A stretch of 8,789 nt of DNA from Bacillota bacterium (GTDB lineage Bacteria; Bacillota; Clostridia; Lutisporales; Lutisporaceae), in NCBI GenBank assembly GCA_023405875.1, contig JAEXXN010000218.1:1-8789 (forward strand), in the 5' to 3' direction. The translations under genes and the position numbers were made by a program. Shown here in pieces: positions 1 to 4,712 of this stretch (the first letter of the stretch is position 1; the number at the start of each line of letters is the position of its first letter). The notes beneath the pieces were generated by a model. That model was not told where the DNA came from. It made no database searches and saw nothing but the letters and a program-made list of their open reading frames with translations.

Positions 1-909
1 GTCCAATTGCATGGTTTTCATCAGATAATATATATAATTGCCCTTCCGCTGCTTATATAACAGGTCTGCCTCGAAAAGAACCTTCAAGTGCTTTGAAATA
101 CAAGCTTCTGTAAGCTTAAGCTCTTCAGCAAGGCTTTGGGTGGAGGATTGCTTGTTATGTATGACCCTTAGTATCCTTAACCGGGTCTCATCACCCAGGG
201 CTTTCATGGTTTTATAAAGGTCCATGGGAATTTCCGGCACAGTCTCCTGAAGGTGCGCTCTGAAGGTCAGCCCGATGTGGCAGGGATCGTTTATCCCGAC
301 CAGCAGGTGCGGATCTATAAAGCTGCTGATTTTTATTGTGAGCCTTTTTATTTTTTCAAAATCAAAGGAAAAGGTCCTGTACTTGTAAAATATAAGCTTA
401 TCCTCTGTAACCTCGATCCTGCTGTGGATGGTCTCAATATATTCTTTAACACCCATTTCATCGCATAGAGCCGCTTGCTTCTTCAGTATGCGTATAAGCA
501 GCCGTTCCATATACCTGAGCTCATTTTCGAAAAATTGGAAATAGTAAGCCCTCAGGCATGCATCAAACCTCCTGAGCAAGTTCTCCGGCCCCTGGGAAAC
601 AAAAGCTTTTGCCTCCCCATTTGATAGTATTTTTAAAAACTCCTCCGGGTCCATAGCTGCAATGGCATCCAATACAGCGATTATATTCAGGTCCACTACA
701 CTGTCCGATACGTCGTCAAGCTCCATGGCTCCGCACCATTCATCGCTGATTGCCCCAAAATACAGCAATTCTTCATAAAGGGCCTTGGGCAGCTTTTCTT
801 TCATGCTCTTTGCCCAGTCCAGGCGCTCCAGATGATGCTCCGGCTTGACAAGGACATGAAGGCTGCACAGCATTTCAAAAAAAGGAGAGTATACAAATTC
901 CACAGCCAT
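1..909 (-). CDS. ArsR-type winged-helix transcriptional regulator with a long N-terminal domain (C-terminus off window)
   Basis: The reading frame is open for 303 codons from the ATG at 909 and continues past position 1, so the C-terminus is missing. Residues about 230-303 form an ArsR-like winged helix: LYKTMKALGDETRLRIL, then the recognition-helix region LTEACISKHLKVLFEADLL, then a wing with KQRKGNYIYYL. The preceding ~220 residues are helical and unlike a minimal ArsR protein (about 100 aa). They resemble the effector region of larger ArsR relatives (DUF5937-like, from memory). No metal-binding Cys pair typical of SmtB/ArsR metal sensors is seen in the helix, so a non-metal ligand is more likely. 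An in-frame ATG at 939 would add ten residues; both starts have only weak Shine-Dalgarno sequences (GGGG before 939, AGG before 909). It lies 80 bp downstream of an ABC exporter operon, which it probably controls through the dyad at 3642-3669 (inference). Confidence 0.85.
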   Translation of the reverse strand, partial: MAVEFVYSPFFEMLCSLHVLVKPEHHLERLDWAKSMKEKLPKALYEELLYFGAISDEWCGAMELDDVSDSVVDLNIIAVLDAIAAMDPEEFLKILSNGEAKAFVSQGPENLLRRFDACLRAYYFQFFENELRYMERLLIRILKKQAALCDEMGVKEYIETIHSRIEVTEDKLIFYKYRTFSFDFEKIKRLTIKISSFIDPHLLVGINDPCHIGLTFRAHLQETVPEIPMDLYKTMKALGDETRLRILRVIHNKQSSTQSLAEELKLTEACISKHLKVLFEADLLYKQRKGNYIYYLMKTMQLD

Positions 910-973
910 ATTAGCATCCTGCCTGACAGACAATATCATATAGCATCCCCGCCGTTAAATAGAATTTACTATC

Positions 974-982
974 ATTATAGCA
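974..982 (-). promoter_or_regulatory. Extended -10 promoter for the ArsR-type regulator
   Basis: On the minus strand the sequence reads TGCTATAAT, a perfect extended -10 element (TGnTATAAT). The predicted start of transcription is near 967, about 58 nt before the ATG at 909. No good -35 box is visible 16-18 bp upstream, as is common for extended -10 promoters. It lies between the last permease gene and the regulator, so the regulator can be made both from the exporter operon and independently. Confidence 0.6.
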
Positions 983-988
983 TTTGTT

Positions 989-1807
989 CTAAAACAGTGC
1001 CATGCTGCCGGTCTTTTTGGCATGCTTCTCCCCCAGCCTGAGGCAGATAACGGTAGCATACAGCATAAGAAGGCCTATCAAAATGCTTATAAGCAGAAAG
1101 CCCCTGATTTCCATAAAACCATCTCCTCTAATGAATATCCTCCTCAGCATTTCGGCAATATAGGTCAATGGAAAAACGGCGCCGACAGCCTTGGCCCACA
1201 GCGGGAATACCGCAGCAGGGACCTTGATGCCTGCGAATATTTCCATAGGCTCTTCCAATACCGTGAACAAAAAGGCGGAATCCCTTGAGAAAAGAAACAA
1301 AGCATTCAGAAGCATACCCCACAGCATGGACAATATAATGAGCAGAAGGATCCCGACTGCAGCACAGCCTATATTTATATTTAAACCAGGAGCCTTCAGA
1401 ATAAATATCCCCATTGCAAAAACAACAAACAGCCATATGCTTTCAAACAAAGACGCAGTTGCATTCCCCATTACGAAGGCCAGCCTGTTTGCCGGGGTCA
1501 TATAAACCAGCTCCAGGGTGCCGTAGATCCTTTCCGACGAAAAAAACCATGCCGATTGCACAAAGCAGCGGAAAAATATCAGGCACAGGTATCCCATAAG
1601 CACAAATATAATAAGGTTGCTGTCATTCACATAATTCAGCCCCGCTGCTATCTTATCCAGGGGAAAGGGCTTGTAGCTGTAATAGGCTGTGATAAAGGTA
1701 ATCAGCGGCCAGACAAAGAGGGAGATGTATATGCTTCTGCCGAAAAACCGGTTCTTGTGCTGTTTTCTCATCTCCGCCCTTAGTACTTTTATAAAAAAGC
1801 TCATCAT
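989..1807 (-). CDS. ABC-2 type transporter permease (second permease of the operon)
   Basis: A 272-residue integral membrane protein. It has an N-terminal amphipathic, basic segment and about six hydrophobic stretches, near residues 24-44, 64-87, 117-138, 145-172, 183-203 and 235-257, the layout of ABC-2 exporter permeases. The segment after the second helix, ERIYGTLELVYMTP (92-105), matches the conserved (E)GTLE...P cytoplasmic coupling motif of this family. Its ATG overlaps the ATPase stop codon by one base (TAATG), and an AAGGAGG site lies inside the 3' end of the ATPase gene, so translation is coupled. It presumably pairs with the other permease (2799-3611) to form a heterodimeric channel powered by the ATPase. 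Substrate unknown; a lipid, peptide or drug exporter is possible. A second ATG one codon later is an equal alternative start. Confidence 0.88.
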   Translation of the reverse strand: MMSFFIKVLRAEMRKQHKNRFFGRSIYISLFVWPLITFITAYYSYKPFPLDKIAAGLNYVNDSNLIIFVLMGYLCLIFFRCFVQSAWFFSSERIYGTLELVYMTPANRLAFVMGNATASLFESIWLFVVFAMGIFILKAPGLNINIGCAAVGILLLIILSMLWGMLLNALFLFSRDSAFLFTVLEEPMEIFAGIKVPAAVFPLWAKAVGAVFPLTYIAEMLRRIFIRGDGFMEIRGFLLISILIGLLMLYATVICLRLGEKHAKKTGSMALF

Positions 1808-2799
1808 TAAGCCCTCCTTGACAGCTTGATTATGGTATCCTCCAGGCTGGGCTCCTCATAATAGAATTTTTTAAAGGGTGCCCTATGCTCAAGCAGAACT
1901 CTTGCAACAGTCTCACTAAGATCTCTCTTTGAGGTTATTGTATATTCTTTGCTCTTGTCATCCCAATGGATATCACAGCTTTTCTCCATTGACATGCATG
2001 CCTCTGTAAGGCTTGCATGGAGAAGCTCATGGTTCTCCTGCAGCTCAAGGCACAGCTTTTTGCTTTCCATTCCCATAAGGGCAAGCTCCCTGGGAGTGCC
2101 CTGCACCACCACAGCTCCTTTATCCATTACATATACATACTCGCACAGCTCCTCTACCTCCTGAATGTAATGGGTTGTGAGCAATATGGATTTTCCCTCC
2201 CTGCCCGCCAGATTCCTTACATATTCCCTCAATTCCCTGGCAATAGCCGCATCCAGCCCAAGAGTGGGCTCATCCATGAAAATGTAGCTTGGGTCGTTTA
2301 TCAGGCCTCTGGCGATCTGAAGCCTCTGTTTCATTCCTTTTGAAAAACGCTCTACAGGTATATCCTGCTTTTCATTTAACCCTACCATAGTAAGGAGTTT
2401 TTGTATCCGTGCCTCCAGCAGCCTGTTGTCTACACCGTAAAGCTGCCCGTAATACCAGAGATTCTCCCGGGCAGTCAAACGCCAGTATATCATCCGTTCT
2501 CCCCCGGTTATCATGTTGATCCTCTTTTTTACCGCCATTGAATCCTTCACCCCGTCCAGCCCGTCGACGTCAATGCGGCCTGTAGTCGGCAGCAGCAGTG
2601 TGGATAGCATTTTTATGGTAGTTGTCTTACCTGCTCCGTTTATCCCCAGCAGTCCTATTATCTGTCCCTTGCGCAGCTCAAGGCTTACATCCCTGACTGC
2701 CTCAATACTGGTTTTCTTTCTTCTCAGAAAACCGCTCCAGGCCCTGGTTTCATAAGTTTTACTCAAGTTCTCCGCTATCAGCATTCCATTTACCCCCAT
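1807..2799 (-). CDS. ABC transporter ATP-binding protein (ABC-2 exporter, NatA/DrrA-like)
   Basis: About 330 residues, cytoplasmic ATPase of the exporter. Counting from the TTG at 2802, visible motifs are Walker A GINGAGKT (53-60), signature FSKGMKQR (153-160), Walker B YIFMDEP (173-179) with catalytic Glu178, D-loop LGLD, and the switch His211 in TTH. The Q-loop position reads ITGGERMIYWRLT instead of carrying the usual Gln, a variant I recall from some ABC-2 exporter ATPases. About 95 residues follow the nucleotide-binding domain, a C-terminal extension typical of DrrA/NatA-like proteins and ending in YYEEPSLEDTIIKL. I chose the ATG at 2799 because it forms a TGATG junction with the upstream permease stop. 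A TTG at 2802 and an ATG at 2784 (preceded by GGGGG at 8 nt) are alternatives. Middle gene of a permease-ATPase-permease operon. Confidence 0.92.
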   Translation of the reverse strand: MGVNGMLIAENLSKTYETRAWSGFLRRKKTSIEAVRDVSLELRKGQIIGLLGINGAGKTTTIKMLSTLLLPTTGRIDVDGLDGVKDSMAVKKRINMITGGERMIYWRLTARENLWYYGQLYGVDNRLLEARIQKLLTMVGLNEKQDIPVERFSKGMKQRLQIARGLINDPSYIFMDEPTLGLDAAIARELREYVRNLAGREGKSILLTTHYIQEVEELCEYVYVMDKGAVVVQGTPRELALMGMESKKLCLELQENHELLHASLTEACMSMEKSCDIHWDDKSKEYTITSKRDLSETVARVLLEHRAPFKKFYYEEPSLEDTIIKLSRRA

Positions 2800-3611
2800 C
2801 AACCAAATATTTTTTCAAGTGCTGCCGATTCTACCCTCTTTATAAGTGAAAAGCCTGCGGCACAGTAGACTGCGCTCATTGCGGCAAGCTTTATATAGCT
2901 GTCCGCCTGGACAGCTGCCGTCATTCCTCTCAAGGTGCTGTTCCTGATTATATCCAGAGATACAGTGACCGGAATACCTTGAGCCAGCCACTGCACCGGC
3001 TCCGGCAGGTATTGCACCGGGAAGGCTACTCCGCAGATCAGGAACAGCACAGCAAACAGAGTATTCTGGGAGATATACGTATCCCTGGTATACAGCATTA
3101 TGGAAGCCAGTATCAGGGATAAAGAAAAATATGCTGCCAGGGAAAGCACCAGTCCTATAAAAGCAGCCGGGCCGTTAAAGCCGCTGAACCTTACACCGAA
3201 GGGCAGGCACACCAGCAGCATTACGGCAGCTTCTCCCAAAGTGGTCACGGTCTGCTGGAGCATATTCCCCAAAAAGTACTGAACCCTCCTGAAAGGGGCC
3301 AGCATAAGGCTCTCCAGTGTACCCTCCCTCAGTTCTGTAATCAGGCTGCGGCTGACATTCAGGAGAGTCCTGACCATGAGCAGATGCATACAATTACCGA
3401 TTATGACATAGCTGACATAATCCTCCGTTCCTGCATAGACGGCAAAGGATTCCTTAAGCTGTCCTCCAAACAGCAGATGATACATGAAGAAGGCGGAAAC
3501 AGCCGTATAGACGGCAGTCAGCACATTTCCTATGAAAAAGTCCTTGGGATATGCTCTCAGCTGAATGATGAAATTCCTCCTGAAGGTTGCATATAGTATT
3601 CTACAGTTCAA
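2799..3611 (-). CDS. ABC-2 type transporter permease (first permease of the operon)
   Basis: A 270-residue membrane protein with about six hydrophobic segments, near residues 26-48, 65-86, 118-139, 148-174, 180-200 and 240-257. It carries the family coupling motif REGTLESLMLAP (95-106) after the second helix, and ends in a conserved-looking amphipathic tail. The start is a TTG at 3611, supported by AAGGAGGG at 3618-3625 and by the absence of an in-frame ATG close to the N-terminus. It is the first gene of the operon, directly behind a consensus promoter and a large dyad. Its stop (TGA) overlaps the ATPase ATG, indicating translational coupling. The two permeases of the operon share the layout but little sequence beyond the GTLE region, so the exporter is probably a heterodimer. 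Substrate not deducible. Confidence 0.88.
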   Translation of the reverse strand: MNCRILYATFRRNFIIQLRAYPKDFFIGNVLTAVYTAVSAFFMYHLLFGGQLKESFAVYAGTEDYVSYVIIGNCMHLLMVRTLLNVSRSLITELREGTLESLMLAPFRRVQYFLGNMLQQTVTTLGEAAVMLLVCLPFGVRFSGFNGPAAFIGLVLSLAAYFSLSLILASIMLYTRDTYISQNTLFAVLFLICGVAFPVQYLPEPVQWLAQGIPVTVSLDIIRNSTLRGMTAAVQADSYIKLAAMSAVYCAAGFSLIKRVESAALEKIFG

Positions 3612-3617
3612 AATTAA

Positions 3618-3625
3618 CCCTCCTT
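3618..3625 (-). promoter_or_regulatory. Strong ribosome binding site selecting a TTG start
   Basis: AAGGAGGG on the minus strand, about 6-8 nt before the TTG at 3611. It is a near-perfect anti-16S match and decides the non-ATG start of the first permease gene. Confidence 0.75.
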
Positions 3626-3641
3626 ATCTCAATTCCGTCCC

Positions 3642-3669
3642 ATTTGATTAACTCTATAGTTAATCAAAT
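3642..3669. promoter_or_regulatory. 28-bp perfect inverted repeat, candidate operator of the exporter operon
   Basis: The arms ATTTGATTAACT and AGTTAATCAAAT are exact reverse complements (12 bp each) around the 4-bp spacer CTAT. The dyad lies about 18-46 bp downstream of the predicted transcription start of the ABC operon and 17 bp upstream of the Shine-Dalgarno site. Its size and AT-rich symmetry suit a dimeric winged-helix protein, and the ArsR-type regulator at the other end of the operon is the natural candidate (inference). It could also fold as an RNA hairpin in the leader, but it has no U-tract after it, so it is not a terminator. Confidence 0.75.
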
Positions 3670-3693
3670 TAATCGGCCCTTTAGGGCAGAGGT

Positions 3694-3722
3694 ATTATAA
3701 TGACCCTTGGTATTTGTGTCAA
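3694..3722 (-). promoter_or_regulatory. Consensus sigma-A promoter of the ABC exporter operon
   Basis: On the minus strand TTGACA (3717-3722) is followed, after exactly 17 bp, by TATAAT (3694-3699): both boxes are perfect consensus with optimal spacing. The predicted start of transcription is near 3687, at a small 12-bp dyad (3676-3687, arms GCCCT/AGGGC). A promoter this strong before an exporter fits repression by a bound regulator at the downstream dyad. Confidence 0.85.
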
Positions 3723-3732
3723 CAGGTGTTTT

Positions 3733-3776
3733 GCGTAAAATAACAAAGCCGCCAGCTTATTAAGCTGTAGCGGCTT
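3733..3776 (-). terminator. Intrinsic terminator of the small-peptide gene
   Basis: Minus-strand hairpin with arms AAGCCGC/GCGGCTT (3770-3776 and 3746-3752) and inner arms CAGCTT/AAGCTG, a 2-nt bulge and a 3-nt loop, followed by the T-rich tail TTTGTTATTTT (about 3735-3745). The stop codon of the 41-codon gene lies at the loop, so the terminator starts inside the coding sequence. It also insulates the ABC operon promoter immediately downstream. Confidence 0.75.
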
Positions 3777-3885
3777 CATATTTGTCCGGTGCTCCCGGGG
3801 CTGCTGTATCATAGTCCTTTCCATAAGCTGTGAAGGTGCCTAGAAGTACAACTGTCGATGCAGTTATTAATGCTGATTTTTTCAT
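3760..3885 (-). CDS. Small exported or membrane peptide, 41 aa, unknown function
   Basis: The ATG at 3885 is preceded by AAGGGAG at 5 nt, a good ribosome binding site. The 41-residue product begins MKKSALITASTVVLLGTF, a basic N-terminus followed by a hydrophobic core of about 15 residues, as in a signal peptide or single membrane anchor. It then has a short polar tail (residues 23-41) containing AAPGAPDKYEAATA. No Cys, so not a lipoprotein. If cleaved after TAYG or nearby, a peptide of about 19 residues would be released, the size of small secreted signals; this is inference only. It has its own terminator and is divergent from the CxxC protein at 4031. It could also be the surviving 5' end of a longer lost gene, but the site, signal-like N-terminus and terminator placement argue for a real short gene. 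I do not recognise a family. Confidence 0.6.
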   Translation of the reverse strand: MKKSALITASTVVLLGTFTAYGKDYDTAAPGAPDKYEAATA

Positions 3886-3963
3886 GATTTCTCCCTTCCC
3901 TTGTACATACAATCCTTATGTTTTGCACATACTCCCTATGGTTCCATTTTAACTTCATTAAAC

Positions 3964-3993
3964 CTGATATCGAAAAATTTTCCTGTATATAAC
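3964..3993 (+). promoter_or_regulatory. Possible promoter for the CxxC-protein gene
   Basis: CTGATA (4 of 6 matches to the -35) and TATAAC (5 of 6 to the -10), separated by 18 bp, would start transcription near 4000, about 30 nt before the TTG at 4031. The intergenic stretch 3886-4030 must also hold the promoter of the divergent small-peptide gene, but I cannot point to convincing boxes for that one. Confidence 0.35.
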
Positions 3994-4030
3994 GTATATG
4001 TAAATTATGTAAATTGGAGGGAAGGTTGAA

Positions 4031-4342
4031 TTGAAAATAGAAGAGTCCTTGATCTGTGCAGAATGCAAAGGCACTCATTTCACAGTAAAGCGCGAAGCCA
4101 CCTATTTGTATAGCTATAATCTTGATACCCCCGAAAGCGGTCATTGGAGCAAGGATACCGAAGCGCTTCCTTTTCTGTTCGACAACAGGGAGCTGGTGCA
4201 AAGCCATGAATACCTGCAATGTGAGCAGTGCGGCGCCAGGTTTCCCTGCAGCCTTGACGACGGCAACAATACCATCAGCTTTACCATTGAGCGCAAAGCC
4301 ATACGCGCTGACAATGTAACCAATCCGGAATTCCTGGGATGA
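4031..4342 (+). CDS. Small protein with two CxxC knuckles (putative zinc ribbon), unknown function
   Basis: A 103-residue protein starting at a TTG. GGAGG lies 10 nt upstream and AAGG 5 nt upstream, supporting the start. Two knuckles are visible, C9-A-E-C12 and C64-E-Q-C67, the second followed by G-A-R-F as in zinc ribbons. They are separated by about 50 residues containing aromatic and acidic residues (YLYSYNLDTPESGHWS), longer than in a minimal ribbon. No signal peptide or membrane segment, so it is probably cytoplasmic. The tail after residue 80 is beta-like and polar. Zinc binding is inferred from the Cys pattern only. I do not recognise a named family. It stands alone: divergent from the small peptide, and followed by a structured repeat region and a terminator that may belong to its 3' end. 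Confidence 0.75.
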   Translation: MKIEESLICAECKGTHFTVKREATYLYSYNLDTPESGHWSKDTEALPFLFDNRELVQSHEYLQCEQCGARFPCSLDDGNNTISFTIERKAIRADNVTNPEFLG

Positions 4343-4360
4343 CAAGTTAATTTTAAATAT

Positions 4361-4420
4361 ATTGAACGCGCTTAAGATATTCCATTAGGGTATGGCGCGA
4401 ATTCAATAAAATCAAGGAAA
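4361..4420. repeat. Tandem structured repeat, unit 1
   Basis: A 60-bp unit found again at 4472-4531 with a single difference (A at 4414, G at 4525). Inside it TTGAACGCGC near the left end can pair with GCGCGAATTCAA near the right end (5-bp GC-rich stem plus TTGAA/TTCAA, with a 2-nt bulge). The interior can form a shorter stem around ATTA. The unit has no long open frame. Type unknown: structured RNA, protein-binding site or small non-autonomous mobile repeat. Confidence 0.85.
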
Positions 4421-4468
4421 CGTTATGCAAAATTACGATTAAAAGAAAGTTGATATCTTGCATAACGT
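4420..4468. repeat. Inverted repeat following unit 1
   Basis: Perfect 11-bp arms ACGTTATGCAA (4420-4430) and TTGCATAACGT (4458-4468) around a 27-nt spacer. This fills almost all of the gap between the two 60-bp units and forms the second half of a period of 111 bp. Confidence 0.8.
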
Positions 4469-4471
4469 CTA

Positions 4472-4531
4472 ATTGAACGCGCTTAAGATATTCCATTAGG
4501 GTATGGCGCGAATTCAATAAAATCGAGGAAA
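4472..4531. repeat. Tandem structured repeat, unit 2
   Basis: Second copy of the 60-bp unit, offset 111 bp from the first, 59 of 60 bases identical, with the same internal complementary ends. Near identity over the stem and loop alike suggests recent duplication or gene-conversion-like homogenisation rather than conservation of pairing alone. Confidence 0.85.
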
Positions 4532-4580
4532 TATTTACGCAAAATTTGAATCGTATATGTAAAATGTTTTCGCGAAATAT
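4531..4580. repeat. Imperfect inverted repeat following unit 2
   Basis: The arms ATATTTACGCAAAA and TTTTCGCGAAATAT pair over about 12 bp with two single-base bulges. It occupies the same place and nearly the same length (50 against 49 nt) as the perfect inverted repeat after unit 1, but the arm sequences differ. Confidence 0.5.
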
Positions 4581-4582
4581 AT

Positions 4583-4619
4583 AGCACCTGTCGCTTACTG
4601 ATAGGTGCTGTTTTATTCT
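4583..4619 (+). terminator. Strong intrinsic terminator after the tandem repeat
   Basis: AGCACCTGTC (4583-4592) pairs with GATAGGTGCT (4600-4609) over 10 bp including one G-U, with a 7-nt loop, followed by GTTTTATTCTTT. It ends any transcript crossing 4361-4580, either from the CxxC-protein gene or from a promoter within the repeat region, before the SLH protease gene. Confidence 0.85.
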
Positions 4620-4667
4620 TTATGCCCTTATATGAAAATTTTTCAACTACTTTTGTTTACATAATCG

Positions 4668-4679
4668 TGATAATATGAT
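4668..4679 (+). promoter_or_regulatory. Possible promoter of the SLH protease gene
   Basis: TGATAATAT (4668-4676) resembles an extended -10, and the overlapping TATGAT (4674-4679) is a second choice. No convincing -35 is present (TTGTTT at 4653-4658 is the nearest). Because a terminator precedes it at 4583-4619, some promoter is expected here. Confidence 0.4.
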
Positions 4680-4712
4680 TTGTACGTTAAAAATAGAAGG
4701 AAGGTAATTTGA

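Noticed and set aside
340..380. An apparent frameshift in the ArsR-type regulator near the T- and A-rich stretch
   Set aside because: It arose from a miscount of the T run. With four T's (minus strand CCTTTTCC) the frame reads on without a stop through the winged helix, and the codon count from 909 to 1 is exactly 303.
956..968. Short dyad TAAAT-AGA-ATTTA at the regulator's predicted start of transcription, as an autoregulatory operator
   Set aside because: Arms are only 5 bp, AT-only, and do not resemble the 28-bp dyad before the exporter operon; likely chance in AT-rich DNA.
3809..4345. 178-codon minus-strand open frame
   Set aside because: It runs antisense through the CxxC-protein gene and overlaps the small-peptide gene in another frame. 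It has no ribosome binding site and its composition is not protein-like; a shadow.
4361..4531. The two 60-bp repeats as a minimal CRISPR array
   Set aside because: Only two repeats, far longer than CRISPR repeats, with the spacer itself an inverted repeat and no cas genes in the window.
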